Assembly (NCBI RefSeq): GCF_032102965.1
Contig: NZ_CP134880.1
Span: 2,108,001-2,172,000, forward strand
DNA length: 64,000 nucleotides
Direction of reading: 5' to 3'
From: Demequina capsici
Lineage (GTDB): Bacteria; Actinomycetota; Actinomycetes; Actinomycetales; Demequinaceae
Shown here: positions 28,656 to 36,391 of the stretch, in pieces
Numbering within the stretch: the stretch's first letter is position 1
How the letters are laid out: each line of letters starts with the position of its first letter
Position numbers and translations under genes: made by a program
The notes under the pieces: generated by a model
What the model saw: the letters and a program-made list of their open reading frames with translations, nothing else
Databases searched by the model: none
What the model was told of the DNA's origin: nothing

Positions 28656-29678
28656 TCAGACGGCTGGCGGTGCCGCCATGGAGCCCCGGTCGTGAATCTC
28701 CGGGGCGATCAGCTCGACAGTGTGAGGCGCTGCCGCGTCGATGCGGCCCTCGATGCGGTCGACCAGCTGCTGGACAGCGTGCCTACCGAGCCGGTCTGCG
28801 GCGCTGTCGATCGCCGAGAACGGAAGTGAGAAGGTGCGGGCGAAGACGTCCGAGTACCGGCCGATGACCGACAGGTCGTGGGGGACGGACAGGCCTCGCT
28901 CCTGCAGGACGGCGGGGAGGGCCGCAGCCGCTCCCTCGTTGTTCAGCAACAACGCCGTCGCATGCGGGTGGGCGTCGAGGAACCGGTGCAGGTCCTCGCC
29001 GATGCCGGGCTGGCTGGATGCGGCGAAGTAGTGGTGCAGGTCGACGCCGAGCTCATCGGCCTTGGCCTTGGCCGTGTCGGCGAGCCTCCACACGTAGGCG
29101 CCGCCGCGGCGGACGACGTCCTCGGGCTGGGAGACGAGGATCATCTCCCGGTGGCCGAGCCCGTGCATGTGCTCCACCATGAGGCGACCGGAGGCCTCGA
29201 AGTCCAGGTCGAACACGTCGACGCCGTGAGTGTCGCCCGGGAGGCCGACGAGCGTGCCGGGGCGGTGGACGGAGCGGAGGGGCTCGAGCCTGTCGTCCTC
29301 CTCGGCCACGTTGAGGAGCACGAAGCCGTCGACCATCTGGGAGCCCGAGAGGCGGCGGATCGCTCCGGGGCCGTCCTCGTCGGACACGAGGAGGGTGTCG
29401 TAGCCGAGCTCCCGCGCGGTATCGGTGACGCCCTTGATGTACTCGAGCATGGCGGGGGCGAACTCGTCCTCGACGAAGCGTGCGAACAGGGCGAGCACCT
29501 GGGTCTGCGAGGTGCGGAGCGCACGGGCTCCGGCGTTGGGCGTGTAGCCGAGCTGCTCGACTGCGGCGAGCACCCGATCGGTGACCTCCGGGGAGATGGG
29601 TCGCTTGCCGCTGAGGGCGTACGACGCGGTGCTGCGGGACACGCCCGCAGCCTTCGCCACATCTCCGATGGTGACCAC
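28656..29678 (-). CDS. LacI-family repressor, first gene of the GH127/GH31 operon
   Basis: 340 residues from GTG 29678 (VVTIGDVAKAAGVSRSTASYALSG), chosen because GAGG lies six bases upstream; a TTG at 29708 would add ten residues. The helix-turn-helix and hinge (ALSGKRPISP, NAGARALR) are followed by the sugar-binding domain. As first gene of a minus-strand unit that continues with the binding protein, permeases, GH127 and GH31, it is positioned to control itself and the whole operon through the two operators at its promoter. The inducer is unknown. Confidence 0.9.
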   Translation of the reverse strand: MVTIGDVAKAAGVSRSTASYALSGKRPISPEVTDRVLAAVEQLGYTPNAGARALRTSQTQVLALFARFVEDEFAPAMLEYIKGVTDTARELGYDTLLVSDEDGPGAIRRLSGSQMVDGFVLLNVAEEDDRLEPLRSVHRPGTLVGLPGDTHGVDVFDLDFEASGRLMVEHMHGLGHREMILVSQPEDVVRRGGAYVWRLADTAKAKADELGVDLHHYFAASSQPGIGEDLHRFLDAHPHATALLLNNEGAAAALPAVLQERGLSVPHDLSVIGRYSDVFARTFSLPFSAIDSAADRLGRHAVQQLVDRIEGRIDAAAPHTVELIAPEIHDRGSMAAPPAV

Positions 29679-29711
29679 TGTTCGCCTCAGCTCCCTTGCT
29701 GTCGACAATCG

Positions 29712-29725
29712 TCGAATCCATTCGA
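29712..29725. promoter_or_regulatory. LacI operator A (TCGAAT-CC-ATTCGA)
   Basis: A 14-bp palindrome with 6-bp arms in the early transcribed region of the lacI operon. It has the same arms as operator B, whose centre is 35 bp away. Confidence 0.7.
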
Positions 29726-29738
29726 TTCAACGTCGACG

Positions 29739-29768
29739 ACTCTATGTCGAATGGATTCGACGCTGCAA
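29739..29768 (-). promoter_or_regulatory. Predicted promoter of the lacI-SBP-permease-GH operon
   Basis: On the minus strand TTGCAG (29768-29763) and TAGAGT (29744-29739) are 18 bases apart. Operator B fills the spacer, so repressor binding would directly exclude RNA polymerase. Hexamers are moderate matches. Confidence 0.5.
29746..29761. promoter_or_regulatory. LacI operator B (GTCGAAT-GG-ATTCGAC)
   Basis: A 16-bp palindrome with perfect 7-bp arms located between the predicted -35 and -10. It matches operator A at all core positions. Confidence 0.75.
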
Positions 29769-29779
29769 CCGCAATCCGG

Positions 29780-30116
29780 CGCCGTTACCGAATCGTGATG
29801 CACCGGCGATGGTTCGCGGACCCCGGAGCACACATCTGGATTCCGCTATCGCCCCTGATATTCATGAGTGTGAACCCCCGGCGACCGCCTGTAGGCGGGG
29901 CGTGCAGGGTTCCGGTGCGTCGGACGACGCGAACGGATCGCCCTGATGGGCTACTGCCCCTGGGAAGGGCAGTGGTGCGACACCGTCCTGGTGGAGCGTC
30001 GCCGCGCGGACTGACCCATCGGCGGCAGCGCCGCATGGAGATCTGATGAAGTTTCGCGGCACCCCCTGCCGCGCGCACCTCGAGCCTGGCACACTCCCCC
30101 ACAGGGAGGGCATCAC
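29780..30116. other. Non-coding interval with two stem-loops
   Basis: Between the lacI promoter and the lipoprotein gene. GAACCC (29871) and GGGTTC (29906) bracket an inner CCGCC-TGTA-GGCGG hairpin, and ACTGCCC/GGGCAGT (29953-29973) forms a second stem. No tRNA-like fold or convincing gene is seen. The structures may end transcription or belong to a leader of the downstream gene. Confidence 0.4.
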
Positions 30117-30698
30117 ATGAGGATCCACGTCATCGCGATCGCGCTGATCGGCACGCTCACGCTCGCCGGATGCGGCGGTGTCGGCAGCCTGAGGGACGAG
30201 GCCGGGGACGCCGCCTCGAGCGCCGCGCATGCCGCAGCGTCGGCCGTCGCGTCGGCAGCGGCGACGCCGGGCCCGCTGGCCTCGGTGGCGGCACAGGCGT
30301 CGGCCACACCCCACCCCAGTGTGTCCGCGAGCGCCGTGGCTGCTCAGGTGCGCACGAACGCACCGAGCGGTGACGGCTCGGTCAGCTTCACGATGACCGT
30401 GCCGCGCGCCGCGACGCTCACAGTTGCGGCGACCGTGGACTGTGCCGTCGACGGCCGCATCTACTCCGCATCGACGGATGCCGGCGGGGACAACGCGGCG
30501 ATCGCGTTCGACCTGACGGCCGCGCGCTACACCGGCGCAGGCGACTACACCTTCGCCGGGTCGCTCACGGTCACCGCCGGTGGGCAGACCACGTCGACCC
30601 CTCTCGTCGCCTACGGAAGCATCGGCTCTGACCTGTCCGGGAGCATCGTCGCCGACAACGACCAGCTGCAGGCCACACTGTCCTGGACCTGCGGTTGA
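30117..30698 (+). CDS. Small secreted lipoprotein, unknown function
   Basis: 193 residues from ATG 30117 with GGGAGG upstream. Signal peptide with lipobox LTLAGC puts the mature N-terminus at Cys 19 or so. An Ala/Ser-rich stretch (about residues 25-75) follows, with heptad-like small residues that may form a flexible stalk. The C-terminal 115 residues look like an all-beta domain with two cysteines (VDCAVDG and SWTCG at the end) that could form a disulfide. No family recognised; no operon partner. Confidence 0.75.
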   Translation: MRIHVIAIALIGTLTLAGCGGVGSLRDEAGDAASSAAHAAASAVASAAATPGPLASVAAQASATPHPSVSASAVAAQVRTNAPSGDGSVSFTMTVPRAATLTVAATVDCAVDGRIYSASTDAGGDNAAIAFDLTAARYTGAGDYTFAGSLTVTAGGQTTSTPLVAYGSIGSDLSGSIVADNDQLQATLSWTCG

Positions 30699-30740
30699 CG
30701 CCGCCTCGGCGCGACGGAGCCAGCCGCCAGGCGGCGGCCG

Positions 30741-32198
30741 TCAGTGCGCCTCCTCGACGGCGCGCGAGTCGGTGAGCGTCAGCGCTCCCACGCCCGCGAT
30801 CAGCCCGACCACCAAGGCGAGCACCAGGTAGATCACGCTGGCACCGTGCAGGAACGATGCGACGAGCGCGTCGCTCCAGGCACCGACGGGCAGCGCGGTG
30901 GTCACGAGCACGGCGATCAGGGTGCCGACCACCGCGGTGCCGACGCTCGAGCCGACCTCCTGCGCCGTGTCGTTGAGCGCAGCGCCGAGCGACGTGCGGT
31001 TCTCCGGCATCGCGTCCACCAGCGCGACGGCTCCGATCGTCATGACCGTGCGCAAGCCGATCGTGAACACGACCATCGACGCGGCGATCGCCGGATATCC
31101 GTGCTCGACGCTCCACGCCAGCGTTCCCAGTCCCGCGGTCAGCAGCCCGGCGCCGACGAGAGTGGCCGCGCGGTGGCCGTACCGGCGCGCGAGCCCTTCG
31201 GACAGCGGTGACGCGAGCAGCATGGTGGCGATCAGGGGCAGGTTCGCGAGGCCGGCCTTGACGGGGCTCCAGCCGTACGCGTATTGGAACAGCAGGATCA
31301 GCCCGAACATCACGCCTGCCATGGCGATCGAGGTGCCCACCTGAGCGAGGCTCGCTCCCCGGACGGTGCGGTCGCGAAACACCGCCAGGTCGAGCATGGG
31401 CTGCGCGACGCGCTTCTCGCGCGCCACGAACCCGACGAGCGCGAGGACGGCCCCGACGGCGACCGTGACGGTGAGCGGAGCCCGCCAGCCATGTTCGACG
31501 CCGCTCGTGAGGCTGTAACAGGCAAGACCGATCGTGGCGATGCTGAGCGCGGACCCCACGAGGTCAAGACGGTCGTGCGTGAGGCCCTCAGGATCGTCGC
31601 CTGCCACCCCGAGCCGCACTCCGATCCACGCGATCAGGGCGATGGGGGCGTTGACCAGCAGCAGCCACCGCCAGTCGACGTGCGCGAGCGCCGTGCCCCC
31701 GAGCAGCGGGCCCAGGATGAAACCGCTCATGCCGACCGCGATCATGAGGGTCATCGCCTCGCGGCGCAGCGACTCGTCATCGAAGAGCCTGAAGACCAGC
31801 GAGTTCGTGATGGGGGCCATGGCGGCTGCGGCGATGCCGAGCGCCGCGCGCAGGGCGATCAGGCCGGCGGCCGATTCGACGAGCAGGACGCCCAGGCTGA
31901 TCAGCCCGAACGCGGCGAGGCCGATCTGCAGGACGCGGCGCCGGCCGAAGCGATCGGCCACGGATCCCGCGGTGAGCAGCAGTCCCCCGAAGGTGAGCGA
32001 GTAGGCGCCAGTCACCCACTGCAAGGCGGTGGTGCTGGCCCCGAGGTCGCGGCCGATCGTGGGTAGTGCGATTGACAGCAGCGTGTTGTCGGTCATCTCG
32101 ACGAAGAAGGCCAGGCAGAGTGCTGCGAGCGGGATCGCTGCCGCACGGAGCGACGTGTAGGTGCGAGGCCTGAGGGCCTCGAGGGTGGTGGAGCTCAT
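30741..32198 (-). CDS. MFS drug efflux transporter, DHA2 (EmrB/QacA) family
   Basis: 485 residues from ATG 32198, preceded by AAGGAGG. Fourteen membrane segments are expected, starting at IPLAALCLAFFVEMTDNTLL. The family loop motif GSVADRFGRRRVLQ lies between TM2 and TM3, and LGPLLGG follows TM5. A proton-driven exporter of hydrophobic compounds or antibiotics is the usual role. It is divergent from a TetR repressor, with overlapping promoters and operators between them. Confidence 0.92.
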   Translation of the reverse strand: MSSTTLEALRPRTYTSLRAAAIPLAALCLAFFVEMTDNTLLSIALPTIGRDLGASTTALQWVTGAYSLTFGGLLLTAGSVADRFGRRRVLQIGLAAFGLISLGVLLVESAAGLIALRAALGIAAAAMAPITNSLVFRLFDDESLRREAMTLMIAVGMSGFILGPLLGGTALAHVDWRWLLLVNAPIALIAWIGVRLGVAGDDPEGLTHDRLDLVGSALSIATIGLACYSLTSGVEHGWRAPLTVTVAVGAVLALVGFVAREKRVAQPMLDLAVFRDRTVRGASLAQVGTSIAMAGVMFGLILLFQYAYGWSPVKAGLANLPLIATMLLASPLSEGLARRYGHRAATLVGAGLLTAGLGTLAWSVEHGYPAIAASMVVFTIGLRTVMTIGAVALVDAMPENRTSLGAALNDTAQEVGSSVGTAVVGTLIAVLVTTALPVGAWSDALVASFLHGASVIYLVLALVVGLIAGVGALTLTDSRAVEEAH

Positions 32199-32214
32199 GG
32201 GCGCCTCCTTGAAT

Positions 32215-32276
32215 CGAACGTTGTTCGGTTGTCGAACACTGTTCGAGAGAATAGAACAGTGTTCGACAACACGCAA
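32215..32276. promoter_or_regulatory. Overlapping divergent promoters and TetR operators (MFS/tetR)
   Basis: Minus strand: TTGCGT (32276-32271), 17-base spacer, TATTCT (32253-32248). Plus strand: TTGTCG (32229-32234), 17-base spacer, TAGAAC (32252-32257). The -10 elements overlap. Palindromes TCGAACACTGTTCGA (32232-32246) and GAACAGTGTTC (32254-32264) are centred 20 bp apart, and CGAACGTTGTTCG (32215-32227) is a third. One repressor could shut both promoters. Confidence 0.75.
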
Positions 32277-32295
32277 GATGTGATGAGATGAAGCC

Positions 32296-32988
32296 ATGGC
32301 CGACGACTCGAAGCGCACCCGCACCCGCGCCACGCATTCGCTCGAGGCCGTCATCTCGGAGGCCGTCGCACTGCTCGACGAATCCGGGGAGCAGGCCCTC
32401 ACCTTCCGCGCCCTCGCTGCTCGGCTCGGAGGCGGACCGGCAAGCGTCTACTGGTACGTGTCCAGCAAGGACGAGCTCCTCGACCGCGCGAGCGACCACG
32501 TCCTCGCCGACGTCCTCGCGGCGACGGAGGACCTCCAAGGCTCCGACCCGATCGACGATGCGCGCACCGTGGCCGTCACCCTGTTCGACACGATCATCGT
32601 CCGCCCTTGGCTCGCCGCCTACTTCATGCGAGACGCCGAGCAGCAGCCGAACGCGCTCCGGCTCTTCGACCGCCTCGGGCGTCAGGTCATGCGGCTCGGC
32701 TTGACCGCGCACGACACCTTCGACGCCGTGTCCGCGATCATCGGCTTCGTCATCGGCACCGCAGCAGACCTCAGCCAGCAGCCGCCGCAGACGGTGCGCG
32801 ACGGAAGCCTCTCTCTCGATCAGCACCTGCAGGAAGCAGTCGCCCGTTGGCGCGCGCTCGACCCGCACGAGTTCCCCTTCATCCACTTCATCCTCGACGA
32901 GTTCGCCACCCACGACGACGCCACCCAGTTCCGGGCGGGTCTCGACCTCCTGCTCGACGGGATCCGCCAACGCGCCGAGGCCGGCTGA
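32296..32988 (+). CDS. TetR-family repressor of the MFS efflux gene
   Basis: 230 residues. The N-terminal DNA-binding domain reads LTFRALAARLGGGPASVYWYVSSKDELLDRA, typical of TetR/TetR_C regulators; the C-terminal helical domain would bind the exported drug. Starts at ATG 32296 downstream of the palindrome cluster. Divergent orientation with the transporter is the classic arrangement for drug-inducible efflux. Confidence 0.92.
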   Translation: MADDSKRTRTRATHSLEAVISEAVALLDESGEQALTFRALAARLGGGPASVYWYVSSKDELLDRASDHVLADVLAATEDLQGSDPIDDARTVAVTLFDTIIVRPWLAAYFMRDAEQQPNALRLFDRLGRQVMRLGLTAHDTFDAVSAIIGFVIGTAADLSQQPPQTVRDGSLSLDQHLQEAVARWRALDPHEFPFIHFILDEFATHDDATQFRAGLDLLLDGIRQRAEAG

Positions 32989-33081
32989 CGGTCCGCCGGC
33001 TGCCATATCCGCAGCACTCCCTCAGGCGACCGTCAGCACTCCCCCAGCCGCAGGTCAGGCCGGCCTGATGGGGTGGGCGAC

Positions 33082-33636
33082 ATGAAGCGTCGCTCCCTGC
33101 TGATCACATCCGCCGTCGCGGCATGCCTCCTCGCGCTCACCGTCACGGCCGACGCCGCGGGCCGGCAGCGCATCGACGCCCGGCTCGCGGACGCACCGTC
33201 CCCGTACCCTCTTCGATTCACCGGCGGCTCCGCGTTGCTCGCACTCGCCACGGGCCGGATGGCCGTCACGGCATCGCTGACGGCCGACGATGTATCCTCC
33301 CTGATATCGAGCCGCCTGCCCGCCGCAGGGGCAGTCGAGCTCACAGACGACGCGATCGGGGTGCACATCACCATCGGGCGTCAGGACGGGGTCGCGTGGG
33401 CGACCCTCACTCCGTCATCGGACGGCATCGTCGTGGCCGTGGACTCCGTGGAGATCGCCGGCTTCGAGATCGACCCTTCGATGCTCATGGGCGACGACAC
33501 GTCGGTCACCGTGGATCCGCCGATCGGCGACTGTCCTGGCACGACGGTCACGGGAGTCGACGTCAGCCCTGCCGGCGTGGACATAGGAATCGCCGTCGAC
33601 CAGTCGGCGCTGAGCTGCCTCGCACAGCCGGCGTGA
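33082..33636 (+). CDS. Secreted LmeA-like (DUF2993) phospholipid-binding domain protein
   Basis: 184 residues from ATG 33082; a GTG nine bases upstream is in frame. KRRSLLITSAVAACLLALTV is a signal peptide or anchor with a possible cleavage after TADAA. The rest fits the DUF2993/LmeA pattern: internal beta strands, a VSSLISSRLP segment and repeated DGIVVAVD..I strands, ending with two cysteines (GDCPGT, LSCLA). Related proteins bind phospholipids in the cell envelope. The assignment is tentative; the gene ends four bases before a convergent tetR. Confidence 0.6.
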   Translation: MKRRSLLITSAVAACLLALTVTADAAGRQRIDARLADAPSPYPLRFTGGSALLALATGRMAVTASLTADDVSSLISSRLPAAGAVELTDDAIGVHITIGRQDGVAWATLTPSSDGIVVAVDSVEIAGFEIDPSMLMGDDTSVTVDPPIGDCPGTTVTGVDVSPAGVDIGIAVDQSALSCLAQPA

Positions 33637-33640
33637 CCCG

Positions 33641-34240
33641 TCACCCGTCCGTCGGGACGGCCGTGACCGACTTGAGCAGCGGCACCAGCACCTGATCGAC
33701 GATCTCGTCGACCGCGTCGCTGCCCACATCGCCTCCCTCGAACACGAAGTAGTGGCGCAGCAGCGCGACGATGCTTCCCGCGACGCGAGGCGGCACGGGC
33801 GCAGCACCGAGCTCGCCGCGCGCACGCGCTGAGGCGAACACCTCGTCGAGCATGCCGTTCGCGAACTCGAGCGTGACCCGCGCCACGTGTGCGACCGTGG
33901 CGTCGTCCACCTCACCGATGACACCACGGAAGGTCTGCACGCGCCCCTTGCCGATCCTCGTCATGACGGAGCGCATGAACAGCACCAGGTCGTCGCGGAG
34001 CGGGCCGACGAAGGGTGGGCGCGGCATCGAGAATCCACGGGCGATCACGGCGTCGATGACCATCTGCGCGCGCGAGTCGTAGCGACGATAGACCACCGGC
34101 TTGCTGGTGCCGGCACGCCGGGCGACCCCCTCGAACGTGACGCCCGCGTACCCACGTTCGTCGAGCTCCTCGCGCACGGCGTCGCGGATGGCATCCTCGA
34201 GCTCTTCCGCACGTCGTCGCCGGGCCGGGCTCTCACTCAT
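33641..34240 (-). CDS. TetR-family regulator
   Basis: 199 residues from ATG 34240 with AGGAGG seven bases upstream; the much longer open frame to 34942 is antisense to the next gene and was not used. The HTH is VTFEGVARRAGTSKPVVYRRYDSRAQM, and the C-terminus is a TetR_C-like domain. Divergent from a membrane protein whose promoter carries a 15-bp palindrome, so that gene is the likely target. Confidence 0.92.
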   Translation of the reverse strand: MSESPARRRRAEELEDAIRDAVREELDERGYAGVTFEGVARRAGTSKPVVYRRYDSRAQMVIDAVIARGFSMPRPPFVGPLRDDLVLFMRSVMTRIGKGRVQTFRGVIGEVDDATVAHVARVTLEFANGMLDEVFASARARGELGAAPVPPRVAGSIVALLRHYFVFEGGDVGSDAVDEIVDQVLVPLLKSVTAVPTDG

Positions 34241-34274
34241 CCGTGCTCCTCCTGCGCTGATCCGTCGGTGCGGG

Positions 34275-34317
34275 TTGACACTACGCCACCTCGTTTGGCT
34301 ACGATACGTTTCGTATC
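34275..34317 (+). promoter_or_regulatory. Promoter with palindromic operator before the YhgE-like gene
   Basis: TTGACA (34275-34280) and TACGAT (34300-34305) are 19 bases apart. The palindrome GATACGTTTCGTATC (34303-34317) overlaps the -10 and the expected start site. It is the natural target of the divergent TetR. Confidence 0.65.
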
Positions 34318-34345
34318 TTATTGAACCGTATCCCCAGGAGCGACC

Positions 34346-35341
34346 ATGTCCGACCACTCCCCCTCCGCAGCGACCAGCTGGCGCCCGGTCATCGGCCTCG
34401 CACTCGGCCTCGCGCTGCTGCTCAGCACCATGCTGATCGCCTTCGGCCTCCCGGCGGTGAAGAGCGGACCCCACGGCATCCCGATCGCGATCGTCGCCCC
34501 CGATGCGGTCGCCACCCAGATCACCGGAGCCCTCGAAGACGCCCAGCCAGGCGGCTTCGACGTCACGGCCGCCGCCTCCCGAGACGCCGCCGACCAGCTG
34601 ATCCGCGACCGCGAGGTGTACGGCGCGTTCATCGTGGGCGCCGACGGCCTCACTGTCGACATCGCATCCGCCGCCAGCCCCACCGTCGCCACCCTGCTGA
34701 CCACGATCGGCACCAATGCCGCAACCCAGTTGGGCGCGACGGCCACGGTCGACGACATCGTCCCGACCACCACCGAGGACCCCCGCGGCATCGGCCTGTC
34801 CGCAGGCGCCCTGCCGATCGCGCTCGGCGGGTTCATCGCCGGTGTCGCCACCACCCTGCTCCTGTCCGGCACCGCCCGCCGCCTCACCGCCATGGCGACG
34901 TTCGCCGTGGTCGCAGGCCTGCTCATGATGACGATCCTGCACTTCTGGTTCGGGTCCCTGTCAGGCAGCTTCTGGCTGACGGCCGCCGCGGCGACGCTCG
35001 GCATCCTCGCCACCGGCATGACGGTGCTCGGCATCGAGAGCCTGCTCGGCAGGCCCGGCATCGCGGTCGCCGCACTTCTCATCGTGTTCCTCGGCAACCC
35101 GCTGTCCGGCCTGACCTCCGCCCCCGAGATGCTCCCCACGCCCTGGGGCGCGATCGGCCAGCTGCTCCCGCCCGGCGCCACCGGCACCCTGCTGCGCAAC
35201 GTCGGATTCTTCGACGGCGCGGCCACGCTCAAGCCGGTGCTCGTGCTGCTCGCCTGGCTCGTGCTCGGGACCGCGCTCCTGGTCCTCTCGCAGGTCCGCT
35301 CCCGCTACAAGCCCGCGATCGAGCTGGTTCCGACCCGCTGA
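34346..35341 (+). CDS. Membrane protein of the YhgE/ABC-2 permease type
   Basis: 331 residues. One N-terminal membrane segment (about 14-34) precedes an external domain with IPIAIVAPD and a QITGALE stretch resembling the soluble part of YhgE/Pip and ABC-2 type exporters. Five further membrane segments follow from about residue 155. A conserved PLSGLTSAPEMLPTPWGAIGQLLPPGA loop lies near the end. It is probably an export-related permease, yet no ATPase is nearby. Expression is likely controlled by the divergent TetR. Substrate unknown. Confidence 0.8.
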   Translation: MSDHSPSAATSWRPVIGLALGLALLLSTMLIAFGLPAVKSGPHGIPIAIVAPDAVATQITGALEDAQPGGFDVTAAASRDAADQLIRDREVYGAFIVGADGLTVDIASAASPTVATLLTTIGTNAATQLGATATVDDIVPTTTEDPRGIGLSAGALPIALGGFIAGVATTLLLSGTARRLTAMATFAVVAGLLMMTILHFWFGSLSGSFWLTAAAATLGILATGMTVLGIESLLGRPGIAVAALLIVFLGNPLSGLTSAPEMLPTPWGAIGQLLPPGATGTLLRNVGFFDGAATLKPVLVLLAWLVLGTALLVLSQVRSRYKPAIELVPTR

Positions 35342-35479
35342 GGTCAGCGCGCGAGGCCGATGCACAGGGGCTTTCCACAGCCACCCGCCAGGCCGACGCT
35401 TGTTGCGGCATGATCGTGCCGAGCGTCCCGCGGGGGCCGCACAGCGCGTTCGGAGTCCCCCGTAGCAGAAGGCACGTAG

Positions 35480-36157
35480 TTGACCATCACGACACGGACG
35501 ATCTCCGCAGCAACCATCACTGCACTCGCTATCGCGTTCTCGGGACCAGCGCAGGCGGCGGACCAGGACACCGCGATCGACACCGTGAACGGCATCGCTC
35601 CCGAGGTGTTCACCGACTCCGCTGACCTCGACTACGTGGATCACGGCGACTCGTTGGTGGACCAGGTGGTCGCCGGAGTCGGGATCGATGTCCCTCGTGA
35701 CGCGGGCGACGGTGCGGTCACCTTCGACAACAACAACGACACCTCGACCGTGCCCGTCGTCAAGGACGACGGCTCGGTACAGGTCCTCACGACCATCGAA
35801 GGCACCGACGCACCCACCCGATTCGACTACGACCTCACGCTCCCCGCAGGCGCCACGCTCTCCCTCGACGAATACGGCGGCGCATACGTCCTCGCTGCGG
35901 ACGGAGTGACCCTCGTCACCGCCGTGGCCGCTGCCTGGGCCGAGGACGCGAACGGCAACCCGATCCCGACGCACTACGAGGTGTCGGGATCGTCGCTCAC
36001 GCAGGTGGTCGAACACCGGGCGAACAGCACCGCCTACCCCGTGGTGGCCGGCATCCTGGTGGTCGGCGCATCCGCGGTGTGGTTCTGCAATGCTGCGGGA
36101 CGCGGGATCAACATCAACGTGTTCTGGTCAGGATGGGTCACATGCACGTCTCGTTGA
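35480..36157 (+). CDS. Secreted protein with C-terminal membrane segment, unknown function
   Basis: 225 residues from a TTG at 35480, with AGAAGG about eight bases upstream; no ATG fits the signal peptide better. The signal peptide ends at GPAQAADQ. The middle is acidic and Asp/Thr-rich with a predicted beta fold (LTLPAGATLSLDEYGGAYV). Near the C-terminus a hydrophobic segment (YPVVAGILVVGASAVWF) is followed by a short tail with Cys. I recognise no family. The downstream small membrane protein overlaps its end, so the two may be a pair. Confidence 0.7.
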   Translation: MTITTRTISAATITALAIAFSGPAQAADQDTAIDTVNGIAPEVFTDSADLDYVDHGDSLVDQVVAGVGIDVPRDAGDGAVTFDNNNDTSTVPVVKDDGSVQVLTTIEGTDAPTRFDYDLTLPAGATLSLDEYGGAYVLAADGVTLVTAVAAAWAEDANGNPIPTHYEVSGSSLTQVVEHRANSTAYPVVAGILVVGASAVWFCNAAGRGININVFWSGWVTCTSR

Positions 36158-36342
36158 GCTGGTTCCGGCACGGATGGGGCCTCGCGCTCGTCGCCGCAGC
36201 GCTGCTCGCGGTGTTCGCGGCTGCGGCAGCCCTCCTTGATGACACCGTGTACCGAGTGGCGATCATGTGCGTCTGGACCGTCGCCGTCACCATTGCCGTG
36301 GTCCGATCCACGATAGCGTCGCGCGCACGCAACCCGGACTGA
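36142..36342 (+). CDS. Small two-helix membrane protein
   Basis: 66 residues from ATG 36142 with GGATGGG upstream; ATG 36133 is an alternative. It overlaps the end of the secreted protein by 16 bases in another frame. Two membrane segments (about 10-30 and 36-55) and a basic C-terminus (SRARNPD) are all that can be seen. Function unknown; coupling suggests it works with the upstream protein. Confidence 0.55.
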   Translation: MHVSLSWFRHGWGLALVAAALLAVFAAAAALLDDTVYRVAIMCVWTVAVTIAVVRSTIASRARNPD

Positions 36343-36391
36343 TGCTGCCTCGGCGCAGGCATGTCGCCAACACGTCAGCCTCCCTCGCGCT

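Noticed and set aside
29946..30014. 22-residue frame beginning MGYCPWEGQW
   Set aside because: No ribosome site, and it overlaps a stem-loop. It is too short to support as a gene.
33641..34942. 433-residue version of the TetR gene
   Set aside because: The extra 234 residues are antisense to the membrane protein gene. ATG 34240 has a strong AGGAGG and begins the normal HTH domain.
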